This document shows positions 25,761 through 34,301 of a DNA stretch of 64,000 nt, piece after piece (the stretch's first letter is position 1; every line of letters begins with the position of its first letter). Made by a program: the position numbers and the translations under genes. Source of the stretch: an uncultured Paludibaculum sp. (GTDB taxonomy: Bacteria > Acidobacteriota > Terriglobia > Bryobacterales > Bryobacteraceae); the NCBI RefSeq assembly GCF_963665245.1, contig NZ_OY762267.1, positions 620,001-684,000 of the forward strand, given 5' to 3'. The notes beneath the pieces were generated by a model that ran no database searches, was not told the DNA's origin, and saw only the letters and a list, made by a program, of their open reading frames with translations.

Positions 25761-26036
25761 ATGGACCTAGCCGTCCGCCTCTTTCTCGCCGTACTCGTCA
25801 TCGCCGCGCTCTATCTTACCTTGAGGCTCCTGCGCGGCCGCGGCGCCATCTCCATGCCGGACCTCTCCCTCGGCGCCTCCAAACGCCGCCGCATGGAAGT
25901 AGTCGAGCGTCTGATGATCTCACCCCAACAGGGCGTCTGCATTGTGCGCATAGACGACCAGCAGTACCTCCTCTCCTTCAGCCCGGGGTCGAGCACACTG
26001 CAGCCCTACACAGGCCAACCGCGGGAGCAACGCTAA
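25761..26036 (+). CDS. fliO: Flagellar biosynthesis protein FliO
   Basis: The 91-residue product has one N-terminal membrane segment (LAVRLFLAVLVIAALYLTLRLL) and a short cytoplasmic beta-rich part with the FliO-like pattern MEVVERLMISPQQGVCIVRI followed by YLLSFS. FliO assists assembly of the FliP-FliR export core. The family is poorly conserved, so the call depends partly on its position directly before fliP. Its stop overlaps the fliP start (TAATG). Confidence 0.8.
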   Translation: MDLAVRLFLAVLVIAALYLTLRLLRGRGAISMPDLSLGASKRRRMEVVERLMISPQQGVCIVRIDDQQYLLSFSPGSSTLQPYTGQPREQR

Positions 26037-26746
26037 TGCTTCTCTCCCTACTCCTTGCCGCCGCTCCCGCCGCGCCCATGCTCTCGCCCTTCGGAGTCAA
26101 ATCCACGGGCGGAGCAACCCTGAGTACGCCGATGCAGATCGTCATCATGCTCACGCTGATGACGCTGCTACCGGCGCTCATCATGTCCGTCACGCCTTTT
26201 CTGCGCGTAGTGGTTGTCCTGCACTTCCTGCGCCAGGCCCTGGGCACCCAGTCCACCCCGTCCAACCAGATCATCATCGGACTCTCGCTCTTCCTGGCCC
26301 TTCTCGTCATGCAGCCGGTGGGCATGCAGATGTATAAGGATGGCTGGCAACCCATGGAGGAAGGCCGTCTGACACCGGCCCAGGCCATGGACGCCGGCTC
26401 GCAGCCTCTCAAACAGTTCCTGACGAAGTTCGTTCGCGAAGCCGACGTGCGGCTCTTCCTCGACGCCACTCACTCGCCCAGTCCGCGTAATCCGCAGGAC
26501 GTCGAACTGCGCATCCTCATCCCGGCCTACATCCTTTCTGAGCTGAAAGCCGCCTTCCAGATCGGCGCCGTCCTCTTTCTGCCGTTCCTCGTCATCGATC
26601 TGCTCGTAGCCTCGGTGACCTTGTCACTGGGCATGGTCCAGCTACCACCCGTCATGATCTCCGCGCCCTTCAAGCTGCTGCTGTTCGTGCTCGTTGACGG
26701 CTGGAGCCTTGTCATCGGATCCCTTCTCAAGAGTCTGCAGGTTTAG
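26036..26746 (+). CDS. fliP: Flagellar export core protein FliP
   Basis: The 236-residue product matches FliP: TPMQIVIMLTLMTLLPALIM, SVTPFLRVVVVLHFLRQALG with GTQSTPSNQIIIGLSLFLAL, and C-terminal IGAVLFLPFLVIDLLVASVT and MVQLPPVMISAPFKLLLFVL. FliP forms the pentameric core of the export gate. The ATG at 26036 shares bases with the fliO stop codon. A short hydrophobic leader (MLLSLLLAAAPAAPM) may act as the signal peptide found in many FliP proteins. Confidence 0.96.
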   Translation: MLLSLLLAAAPAAPMLSPFGVKSTGGATLSTPMQIVIMLTLMTLLPALIMSVTPFLRVVVVLHFLRQALGTQSTPSNQIIIGLSLFLALLVMQPVGMQMYKDGWQPMEEGRLTPAQAMDAGSQPLKQFLTKFVREADVRLFLDATHSPSPRNPQDVELRILIPAYILSELKAAFQIGAVLFLPFLVIDLLVASVTLSLGMVQLPPVMISAPFKLLLFVLVDGWSLVIGSLLKSLQV

Positions 26747-26750
26747 AACT

Positions 26751-27020
26751 ATGACGCCCGAATCAGCCATCAACATCATTCGCGAAGCCCTTCTCACCGC
26801 CCTCCTGCTGGGCGCGCCCCTTCTCCTGGTCGGCTTCGTCGTCGGCGCCGCCGTAAGCTTGTTTCAGGTCGCCACGTCCATCCAGGACAATGCCGTCGGC
26901 ACCGTGCCGCGCCTGGCCGCGATTCTCGGCACCTTTCTCGTCCTTCTGCCCTGGATGCTCAGCCGCATGATCACCTACGCCGCGTCGATTTTTGGAGATC
27001 TCGGCCGCTATGCCCGCTGA
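26751..27020 (+). CDS. fliQ: Flagellar export core protein FliQ
   Basis: The 89-residue product has two membrane helices and the FliQ motifs REALLTALLLGAPLLLVGFV and GAAVSLFQVATSIQDNAVGT followed by VPRLAAILGTFLVLLPWML. Length is the family norm. It is four bases after fliP and overlaps fliR by 11 bases. FliQ packs around the FliP-FliR complex in the basal body centre. Confidence 0.95.
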   Translation: MTPESAINIIREALLTALLLGAPLLLVGFVVGAAVSLFQVATSIQDNAVGTVPRLAAILGTFLVLLPWMLSRMITYAASIFGDLGRYAR

Positions 27021-27789
27021 GTTCGCCATCGGCACATCGACGCTGCTGAGCTTCCTCGCCGTTCTGGTGCGGGTCAGCGGCGTCTTTGCCTTTGTCGCCC
27101 TGCCGGGCCTGAAGGAAGGCCCTGAGCCCATCAAGGCGTTCTTTGCCCTCAGCTTCACCCTTGCCCTGATGCCGTTGTGGCCCGTCCTGCCGGAGGGTTC
27201 GCTGTCGACAGGTATCTACTTCGGATGGATCGCCTCGGAAGCGGCCTTCGGTATCGCGGTCGGCATCTGCCTGGCCATTGTGATGGAGGTCTTCCTGCTC
27301 ACGGCGCAGGTCCTCAGTCTCCAGTCGGGCCTTAGCTACGCATCGGCCGTCGATCCCAACTCCCTGGCCGATTCCGGCGCGTTGACCCTCACCGCGAATC
27401 TCACGGCCGGCCTGCTGATCTTCGCCACCGGACTCCATCGCCAGATCATCCTGGCGCTGGCCCGCAGCCTGGAACTCCTGCCCCCCGGCAGCTTCGTCAT
27501 CCACCGGGCCACCGTCACCGACCTCATGCAATACTCCGGCGCCATCTTCTCCACCGGCCTGCGCCTCGCCCTGCCCATCATGGCATTCCTGTTCATGCTC
27601 GACATGGCTCTGTCGCTGATGGGCCGCATCAATCCCGGACTCCAGCTGTTCAGCCTCTCCTTCCCCGCCAAGATCTTTCTCACTCTCTTCATCTACTCCC
27701 AGGTGCTGGTGCTGTTCCCGCGTGTCTTCGAACGCCTCGCCAACAGCTGCATGACACACATCAACCGCCTGCTGCCCGGCGGTTTCTGA
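27010..27789 (+). CDS. fliR: Flagellar export core protein FliR
   Basis: The 259-residue, strongly hydrophobic product has the FliR pattern: LSFLAVLVRVSGVFAFVALP, KAFFALSFTLALMPLWPVLP, and a central QVLSLQSGLSYASAVDPNSL region. The ATG at 27010 lies inside fliQ, so the two are translationally coupled. FliR is the sixth subunit capping the FliP5 helix and contacts FlhB, whose gene follows 12 bases later. Confidence 0.94.
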   Translation: MPAEFAIGTSTLLSFLAVLVRVSGVFAFVALPGLKEGPEPIKAFFALSFTLALMPLWPVLPEGSLSTGIYFGWIASEAAFGIAVGICLAIVMEVFLLTAQVLSLQSGLSYASAVDPNSLADSGALTLTANLTAGLLIFATGLHRQIILALARSLELLPPGSFVIHRATVTDLMQYSGAIFSTGLRLALPIMAFLFMLDMALSLMGRINPGLQLFSLSFPAKIFLTLFIYSQVLVLFPRVFERLANSCMTHINRLLPGGF

Positions 27790-27801
27790 TCCCCCGTAGC
27801 C

Positions 27802-28860
27802 ATGTCGGATAAGTCGCAACAAACCGAGAAACCCACACAGCGACGCAAGCTGAAGGCACGGGAAGAAGGCCAGTTCGTCAGCTCCCGCGACTTCATCAGC
27901 AGCGTACAGTTCGTTGGTTTCCTGATGATGACCGGTGCGTACGGCGCGGTCTGGTTCCGCGAATGCCGCGAGGCGCTGGCCCAATACCTCTCCGGAGTCG
28001 CCCAGCAGACCATCACCGTCGCCACGGTCCAGAACCTTTTCATCTTCCTGATCGCCCGCAACGTCAAGCCCCTGCTGGTAGCCGGCGGCGTGATGGTGAT
28101 GGGCACGATAGGCTTCCACCTGGCCTCCACCGGCATGGGGTTCAGCTTCAAACGCCTGGCGCCCAGCGCCAGCAAGTTCAATCCTGTCAAACGTTTGAAG
28201 GACACCTACTCGCAGTCGTTCATGTCCGCGGCCAGCGCGTTGGCCCTGCTGGTGGTCTTCATCGCCGCTCTATACTGGCTCATCGACACCCGCCTGCAGT
28301 CCGTCATCCTGCTGTCGATGACCGATTTCGAAGCCGGCCTCGGCTCCGTGGCCAACATGTCGCTCGACCTGCTCTGGAAGGGCGCCTACATCCTGTTCCT
28401 CATGGGCACCATCGATTTTGTCCGTCAATTTCGCCGTCATTCGCAGTCCCTGAAGATGAGCAAACAGGAAATTAAAGACGAAATGAAGGAGACGGACGGC
28501 AATCCGCTGGTAAAAATGCGTCTGCGCCGCCTGCAGCGCGAGCTGCGCCGCAACCGCATGATGAAGGATGTCCAAACGGCCACCGCCGTCATCGTCAACC
28601 CCACTCACTACGCCGTCGCATTGCTCTACGAACACGGCAAGTTCGCCGCCCCTCGAGTGGTCGCCAAAGGCCGTGGGTTCATAGCTCTGAAGATCAAGGA
28701 GATCGCCCGCCAGCACCACGTCCCCATCGTGGAGAACCCACCGTTGGCGCGCACCATCTACAAATCGGTGAAAATCAGCCAGGAGATTCCGCCCGCGCTC
28801 TATCGCGCCGTCGCCGAGGTGCTGGCCTATGTCCACCGAATTCGAAATTCCATGTACTAA
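27802..28860 (+). CDS. flhB: Flagellar export switch protein FlhB
   Basis: The 352-residue product begins with the family-typical polar start SDKSQQTEKPTQRRKLKARE with EGQFVSSRD, has four membrane segments, and carries the autocleavage site NPTH (in AVIVNPTHYAVALLYEHGKF). Cleavage between N and P lets FlhB switch from rod/hook to filament export, in response to FliK encoded in the same operon. The C-terminal motifs KGRGFIALKIKEIARQHHVP and ENPPLARTIY are intact, so the protein should be functional. Confidence 0.97.
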   Translation: MSDKSQQTEKPTQRRKLKAREEGQFVSSRDFISSVQFVGFLMMTGAYGAVWFRECREALAQYLSGVAQQTITVATVQNLFIFLIARNVKPLLVAGGVMVMGTIGFHLASTGMGFSFKRLAPSASKFNPVKRLKDTYSQSFMSAASALALLVVFIAALYWLIDTRLQSVILLSMTDFEAGLGSVANMSLDLLWKGAYILFLMGTIDFVRQFRRHSQSLKMSKQEIKDEMKETDGNPLVKMRLRRLQRELRRNRMMKDVQTATAVIVNPTHYAVALLYEHGKFAAPRVVAKGRGFIALKIKEIARQHHVPIVENPPLARTIYKSVKISQEIPPALYRAVAEVLAYVHRIRNSMY

Positions 28861-28882
28861 GGACGGAGTTGTCGAGTTTCGC

Positions 28883-28909
28883 TCAACTCTGTCAGACAGT
28901 CTGCGATAG
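28883..28909 (+). promoter_or_regulatory. Possible FliA-type promoter before the cheY-like gene
   Basis: The 72-base gap between flhB and the response-regulator gene holds TCAACT at 28883-28888 and TGCGATAG at 28902-28909 with a 13-base spacer. This resembles sigma-28 promoters of the TCAAGT-N12-GCCGATA form known in pseudomonads. Stator and chemotaxis genes are commonly FliA-dependent. The match is partial. Confidence 0.35.
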
Positions 28910-28932
28910 AGGAATGAGTCGAACAACCAATC

Positions 28933-29322
28933 ATGTCCCTGTCGGCACTCATTGTCATGGATGAACTCGCGGACCGCTCGGTCGTCGAGTCCTCGCTACG
29001 CGCCAAGCCCATCGTCTTCGAACGCTGCTTTGCCGCCTGCGCCACCTCCACCGCGCACCGCTGGCTGGAACACGAGCAGGTGGATCTGGTCTTCGTGGAC
29101 CTCGACCTGGAAGGCGGATCACAGATGGTGCGCGACCTGCGCACGAACTCTCGCTACGGGGCATTGCCCGTAGTCGGCATGTCATACAACTCCGACGCGG
29201 AACTGGTGGGCCAGCTCCTCAACGGCGGTCTGGATGCTTTTCTGTCCAAACCTCTTAGGCGCGACATAGTCCGGGCAGAGATCGAGGAGATTGCCGGGCT
29301 CCGGTCCGGGCAGTCTGTTTAG
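28933..29322 (+). CDS. Single-domain response regulator (CheY-like)
   Basis: The 129-residue product is a lone receiver domain. The acidic pocket is DE in ALIVMDELADRS, the phosphoacceptor aspartate is in DLVFVDLDLE at about residue 56-58, and the conserved lysine is in DAFLSKPLRR. There is no output domain. It lies 42 bases before the second motA-motB pair, so it may control that stator or the motor switch. The usual Thr/Ser of the switch is replaced by serine in VVGMSYNSDA. Confidence 0.82.
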   Translation: MSLSALIVMDELADRSVVESSLRAKPIVFERCFAACATSTAHRWLEHEQVDLVFVDLDLEGGSQMVRDLRTNSRYGALPVVGMSYNSDAELVGQLLNGGLDAFLSKPLRRDIVRAEIEEIAGLRSGQSV

Positions 29323-29364
29323 GGATCCGGGCCTGTAAGTGACAGAGAGGGAGGAGTAAAGCGA

Positions 29365-30222
29365 ATGTTGGTTCTGGCTGGCATCGTCGTCGTGATCGGC
29401 GCAATCATCGGCGGATACCTGCTCGAGAAAGGCAATCTGCTGGTGCTGATGCAGCCAGCCGAGCTGCTCATCATCGGCGGAGCCGCGCTGGGCACGCTGC
29501 TCATCGCCAATCCGCCGCACGTCATGGTCAGCATTCTGAAAGGACTGCCCGGCACCATCAAGGGCAGCAAGTTCGGCAAGGCGTACTTCACTGAAACGCT
29601 CAAGATGCTCTATGACCTGTTCGTCTACATCCGCAAGGTCGGCCCGGCCGCCGCGGAAGCAGACGTCGAGGACCCCAAGAGCAGCACGGTCTTCTCGCAG
29701 TTCCCCAAACTGCTGGCCGACCATCATGCCCTGGATTTCGTCTGCGATACCTTGCGAACTTACTCCAGCGGCACAGTGGGTCATTTCGACATCGACCAGA
29801 TGATGGAGTCCGACATGGAAATCCAGCAGCACGAGCGGGAAGTGCCCGTGACCTCGCTCTCCACCGTGGCCGACAGCCTGCCCGGCCTGGGCATCGTCGC
29901 CGCCGTTCTGGGCGTCGTCATCACCATGGGCGCGCTGGGCGGTCCACCGGAAGAGGTAGGGCACAAGGTGGCGGCCGCCCTGGTCGGAACCTTCCTGGGC
30001 ATTCTTCTTTGCTACGGCTTCGTGGGACCACTGGCCGCCAATATGGCCAAGATCAACGAATCCGAGGCCCATTACTTCCAGGTGCTGCGTAAGGGCATCG
30101 CGGCCTTCACCAAGGGCATTGCGCCTCTCATCGCGGTCGAATCCGCACGGCGCGCGATTCCCGTTCACGTGCGCCCCACGTACAAGGAAATGGACCAGGC
30201 CTGTCGCAAGTCCGCCGGCTAG
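29365..30222 (+). CDS. motA: Flagellar stator protein MotA (second stator set)
   Basis: The 285-residue product fits the E. coli-type MotA family in length and motifs: four membrane segments, GNLLVLMQPAELLIIGGAAL near the N-terminus, and SLPGLGIVAAVLGVVITMGA with GHKVAAALVGTFLGILLCYG in the ion-channel helices. GGGAGGAG precedes the ATG. It is clearly different from the MotA at 4907, which is of the PomA-like branch, so the cell has two stator systems that may use different ions or loads. Confidence 0.95.
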   Translation: MLVLAGIVVVIGAIIGGYLLEKGNLLVLMQPAELLIIGGAALGTLLIANPPHVMVSILKGLPGTIKGSKFGKAYFTETLKMLYDLFVYIRKVGPAAAEADVEDPKSSTVFSQFPKLLADHHALDFVCDTLRTYSSGTVGHFDIDQMMESDMEIQQHEREVPVTSLSTVADSLPGLGIVAAVLGVVITMGALGGPPEEVGHKVAAALVGTFLGILLCYGFVGPLAANMAKINESEAHYFQVLRKGIAAFTKGIAPLIAVESARRAIPVHVRPTYKEMDQACRKSAG

Positions 30223-30234
30223 GAAGGCGACGCC

Positions 30235-31029
30235 ATGCCAGCCGATTCCCAACAGCCCATCATCGTCATCAAGAAGATCACCCACGGCGGCCACCACGGC
30301 GGCGCCTGGAAGGTCGCTTACGCCGACTTCGTCACGGCCATGATGGCCCTCTTCATCGTCCTCTGGCTGCTGAACTCCAACCAGAAGATTCAGAAGGCCG
30401 TCGGCGGCTACTTCAACGACCCCAAAGGCCAGGGCAAGATGGTCGGCAGCACGAAATCGGCCAGCGGGGAAGGCATGTCGGTCAGCAAGGAAGACATGGC
30501 CAACCTGAAGCAGCGCATCGAGGCCGCGATGAAGAAAGAGATCAAGGACTTCGACAAGCTGCGCGAGTTCGTCGAGATCACCGTCACCGAAGAGGGGCTG
30601 CGCGTGGAGCTGATGGAGTCGGCCAAAAGCACCTTCTTTGAACGCGGCCGCCCGGAGCCCACCAGCGACGGCAAAGAGGTGCTCACCATGCTGGCATCGC
30701 AGTTGGCGCACCTCAAGAATAGACTCGTGATCGAAGGCCACACCGATGCCAAGCCCTTCGGGACCCCGGACGGCTACTGCAATTGGGAGCTGTCCAGCGA
30801 CCGCGCCAATGCCGCGCGCCGCTTGATGGTCTCTCAAGGTGTCAACCCCCACCAGATCGCGCAGGTAAGAGGCTTCGCCGACCAGCGGCTACGCAACAAA
30901 CAGGAGCCCGAGGCGGACTCCAACCGCCGCGTCTCGGTTATTGTCCGCTTTGAGGACGACCTGGGCCCGGATCCCGCCAAGGCCGCGCAAGGCCATCCGG
31001 AGCCGAAGGCCGAAGGCGGGCATCACTAA
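30235..31029 (+). CDS. motB: Flagellar stator protein MotB (second stator set)
   Basis: The 264-residue product starts with HGGHHGGAWKVAYADFVTAM and MMALFIVLWLLNSNQ, the MotB membrane helix with its essential aspartate in YADF. The C-terminal OmpA-like domain contains RLVIEGHTDAKPFGTPDGYC and NWELSSDRANAARRLMVSQG. It ends in a Pro/Ala/Glu-rich tail. It is 12 bases after the cognate motA and closes the flagellar run; the next gene is convergent with 14 bases between stops. Confidence 0.95.
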   Translation: MPADSQQPIIVIKKITHGGHHGGAWKVAYADFVTAMMALFIVLWLLNSNQKIQKAVGGYFNDPKGQGKMVGSTKSASGEGMSVSKEDMANLKQRIEAAMKKEIKDFDKLREFVEITVTEEGLRVELMESAKSTFFERGRPEPTSDGKEVLTMLASQLAHLKNRLVIEGHTDAKPFGTPDGYCNWELSSDRANAARRLMVSQGVNPHQIAQVRGFADQRLRNKQEPEADSNRRVSVIVRFEDDLGPDPAKAAQGHPEPKAEGGHH

Positions 31030-31043
31030 CGCATCTCCGGACC

Positions 31044-32636
31044 TCAATTTAGCGGGGGAACAACGCCGAACCGCGGCGAGGTCGCCCCGTCCGCCAACGT
31101 CGCCGCTACACGATATGTAAGCCGGATTACCTTCTCCATCTTTGGGAAGTTCAGCTTCTCCACCGTATCCGAAGGCTCGTGGTAGCCGGGGTGGAAGCCC
31201 CCAAAGAGCCAGACCGCGGGAATCCCGGCGGCCAGGAACGGCAGATGGTCGCAGCGGAACAGGGCGTTCAGTGTGTGGTCGCGATCGAACTTCGTGTCGA
31301 GGGCAAGACCGACCTGCCGGTTCTCCTGTTCAATCGCCGCCTGCAGGTCCGCACTGTACATCACACCCACCAGGTTGAGCGAGTTGCTCGTATCGGCGGG
31401 GATTTCCAGGACACCCTGGCTTTGCGGAATGTGAGCTTCGTCACGCGCGATCATGTCGAGATTCAGCACCGCGCGCGTGCCCGCCAACGGGCGCAGGGGA
31501 TGGGCCGTGTAGTAGTACGACCCCAGCATGACCTGCTCTTCCGATCCGAAGACGACAAACAGAACACTGCGCTTCGGACGCGGGCCGGCTGCGAAGAGCC
31601 GTGCGAGCTCCATCACGGCCGCGGTTCCCGAGGCGTTGTCGTTGGCACCCGCGTAGACGTGGCCGTTCTGTAGCCCCAGATGATCGTGGTGAGCCGTGAT
31701 AAGAATGGTCTCCGATTTGAGCGTTGGATCAGATCCCTCCAACAACCCGGCTACGTTAAGCGATGTGCCGCGGTGCATCTCCGCGTTGCCGCTACCGAGT
31801 TCCACTTGCACGCCTCGCAGGTCAGCCGAGCGCGGCTTCAGGTCCCCCTCGATGGCACGCTGCAGGTCGGCCGGCTTCTGCCCCAGCGGGACAAGCAGTT
31901 CGGTCAGCACCTCGTCCGAGACGGAGAAGACAGGCAACTGCGTATCGTCGTCGAGGGCCTGCGGCGGGGCCGACGCGCGCAGCGACTGCCCCTGCGTGGG
32001 CCCGCCCGGCGTGGGTTCGAGCAGTCCGCGATGACTGCGCACGGGCTCACTGGCCATGAGTATCGCCACGGCTCCATGCCTCCGCGCATTGGCGATCTTC
32101 ATCGCGCGGCCCGCATGCACTGTATGGCCGGTGCCGTTGAACGGCGACCGCGCGTCGTCCTCACGCGGCTCATGATCGAAGATCAGGACGGCCTTGCCGG
32201 CCGCATCGATGTGGGCGTAGTCGTCGTATTGATACTCGGGCGCGGTGATGCCGAAGCCGGCGAAGACCACCGGAGTGCGCCCGATGTGGACTTCACGGCT
32301 GAAGGCGCCTGAGAAATCCGCACCCGGCTTCAGCACCCGGCCGGTGGTGTCGCGGACAAGGGTCATCGAGCGCAGGCGCGGATCCGCGCGGTAGGCGATG
32401 AGAGGAAAGGGCTGCAGGTACGACCCACCGGCCACCGGCTGCAATCCGCTCCGCTGAAATCCGGCGGCGATGTAGCGCGCCGTGATCTCGGCCTCCTGGC
32501 TCAACGAGACGCGCCCGGCCAGCGCGTCGGAACAGAGGAACTCAAGGTCGGCCCGCAGCCGTTGCGACTGCGGAGCGGGTTCCTGAGCCAGGGAGACAAG
32601 ACAAGACGAGACCAACACCAGGATGGCGGTACGCAT
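31044..32636 (-). CDS. Secreted M28-family zinc aminopeptidase
   Basis: The 530-residue product has a signal peptide (MRTAILVLVSSCLVSLAQ), a protease-associated domain at residues about 120-290, and an M28 catalytic domain. Visible metal and catalytic residues are in TAHHDHLG, YAGANDNASGTAAVMELARL, FVVFGSEEQVMLGSYYY and LNLDMIARD, with a late histidine in FGGFHPGYHEPSDT. M28 enzymes remove N-terminal amino acids from peptides outside the cytoplasm. The ATG at 32636 gives the signal peptide; the frame extends to 32765 without support and would overlap the divergent gene. Confidence 0.92.
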   Translation of the reverse strand: MRTAILVLVSSCLVSLAQEPAPQSQRLRADLEFLCSDALAGRVSLSQEAEITARYIAAGFQRSGLQPVAGGSYLQPFPLIAYRADPRLRSMTLVRDTTGRVLKPGADFSGAFSREVHIGRTPVVFAGFGITAPEYQYDDYAHIDAAGKAVLIFDHEPREDDARSPFNGTGHTVHAGRAMKIANARRHGAVAILMASEPVRSHRGLLEPTPGGPTQGQSLRASAPPQALDDDTQLPVFSVSDEVLTELLVPLGQKPADLQRAIEGDLKPRSADLRGVQVELGSGNAEMHRGTSLNVAGLLEGSDPTLKSETILITAHHDHLGLQNGHVYAGANDNASGTAAVMELARLFAAGPRPKRSVLFVVFGSEEQVMLGSYYYTAHPLRPLAGTRAVLNLDMIARDEAHIPQSQGVLEIPADTSNSLNLVGVMYSADLQAAIEQENRQVGLALDTKFDRDHTLNALFRCDHLPFLAAGIPAVWLFGGFHPGYHEPSDTVEKLNFPKMEKVIRLTYRVAATLADGATSPRFGVVPPLN

Positions 32637-32751
32637 AGATCGATTCTGGCGCATTGAGGGGCACGCTTCATCAGGTATTCGAGCGAGGCACGCCCGAAGA
32701 TCCTGGCAGGGCCCGGCCAGGGCTTGACCTGCACCCTCCAGGAGCAGAACA

Positions 32752-34161
32752 ATGGTCGATTCCATGAGTACTCGCCGTCAATTCCTCGCCACCGCCGCGG
32801 CCCTGCCCGCCGCATTCGCCCAATCGAAGAGTTTCACCAGCGCGCGCCCGGCGCTCGAGGATCGTAAGTTTTCGAGCACGGCCGTGGAAGCCGCCATCGC
32901 CGAGATCACTCACGCCATCAGGGATCCCGAACTCGCCTGGCTGTTCGCCAACTGCTTCCCCAACACTCTCGACACGACGGTGCGGTTCTCAGAGGCCGAC
33001 GGCAAGCCAGATACATTCGTCATCACGGGCGACATCAACGCGATGTGGCTGCGCGACTCCACGGCGCAGGTGTGGCCCTACCTGCCGCTGGCCGCGCGCG
33101 ACGCAAGGCTGAAGTCGCTGCTGCTGGGCGTCATCCGACGTCAGGCGCAGTGCATTCTCATCGACCCCTACGCCAACGCCTTCAACTTCGGCCCCACGGG
33201 CAGTGAATGGGCGAAGGATCTGACAACGATGAAGCCGGAATTGCACGAGCGGAAGTGGGAGATCGACTCGCTGTGTTATCCGGTGCGCTTGGCTTACGCC
33301 TATTGGAAGACCACCGGCGACGCTTCGTGCTTCGACAAGACGTGGCGTGAGGCCGCGGCCCTGACCGTGAAAACCTTCCGCGAACAGCAGCGTAAGAAGG
33401 ACCATGGACCGTACCGCTTCCAACGGTCGTCGCCCGTGGCGTCGGATACGCTACCGAACAGCGGCTACGGCAATCCGGCTAAGCCCGTCGGCCTGATCTT
33501 CTCGGGCTTCCGGCCGTCGGACGACGCCTGCGTGTTTCCGTTCCTGGTGCCTTCGAACTTCTTCGCGGCGCAGTCGTTGACGCAACTGGCCGAAATCCAC
33601 ACGTCGGCACTATCCGATGCCGGGTTCGCCCGCGAGTGCACAGCCTTCGCGCAGGAGGTCCGCGAGGCGCTGAACACCTATGCCATCGTGGAGCACCCGG
33701 TGCATGGCCGCATCTACGCCTACGAAGTCGACGGCTATGGCGGCCGGCTGCTGATGGACGACGCGAACGTCCCCAGCCTGATGTCGCTGCCTTATATCGA
33801 CTGCGTCGCGCCCCGGGATCCGGTGTATCAGAGCACGCGCAAGTTCATCCTGAGCGACGACAACATGTTCTTCTACCGTGGCAAGGCCGGCGCCGGACTG
33901 GGCGGGCCACACAGCGGGCTGGACATGATCTGGCCGCTGGGCCTCATCATTCAGGCCATCACCACGGACGACGCGAACGAGATCGCGGCCTGCCTGGCGA
34001 CCCTGAAGGCCACGCATGCCGGAACGGGCTTCATGCACGAATCCTTCCACAAGAACGATCCGGCGAAGTTCACGCGCAAGTGGTTTGCCTGGGCCAACAC
34101 GATGTTCGGCGAACTCATCTACAAGGTGCACCGGACACGGCCCGACCTGCTGACGGCCTAG
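32752..34161 (+). CDS. Glycoside hydrolase family 125, exo-alpha-1,6-mannosidase
   Basis: The 469-residue product has a Tat/Sec-type leader (STRRQFLATAAALPAAFAQ) followed by a GH125 (alpha/alpha)6 domain. Motifs include TFVITGDINAMWLRDSTAQV, with the probable general acid at D102, and GTGFMHESF, with the probable base at E430, which correspond to the catalytic pair of characterised clostridial GH125 enzymes. These act on alpha-1,6-linked mannose, for example in fungal cell wall or glycoprotein glycans. AGGAG lies seven bases before the ATG. Confidence 0.88.
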   Translation: MVDSMSTRRQFLATAAALPAAFAQSKSFTSARPALEDRKFSSTAVEAAIAEITHAIRDPELAWLFANCFPNTLDTTVRFSEADGKPDTFVITGDINAMWLRDSTAQVWPYLPLAARDARLKSLLLGVIRRQAQCILIDPYANAFNFGPTGSEWAKDLTTMKPELHERKWEIDSLCYPVRLAYAYWKTTGDASCFDKTWREAAALTVKTFREQQRKKDHGPYRFQRSSPVASDTLPNSGYGNPAKPVGLIFSGFRPSDDACVFPFLVPSNFFAAQSLTQLAEIHTSALSDAGFARECTAFAQEVREALNTYAIVEHPVHGRIYAYEVDGYGGRLLMDDANVPSLMSLPYIDCVAPRDPVYQSTRKFILSDDNMFFYRGKAGAGLGGPHSGLDMIWPLGLIIQAITTDDANEIAACLATLKATHAGTGFMHESFHKNDPAKFTRKWFAWANTMFGELIYKVHRTRPDLLTA

Positions 34162-34301
34162 TCCGCCATCAGGACTTTCGAATCTCCATCCTTCGGATGA
34201 GCCGCCCTCAGTCGTCATGGCCGTGCTCCCTCTACTTCGACAATACCGGCCGCTTCCCACGGTCGGGCGTTGCGGGTAAACTGGGCGCTCAGGTGGTTCT
34301 C

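Noticed and set aside
33636..34301. N-terminal extension of the amidohydrolase frame across the 3' end of the GH125 gene
   Set aside because: The extension is out-of-frame shadow of the GH125 gene; the ATG at 34302 has a signal peptide and a ribosome-binding site.
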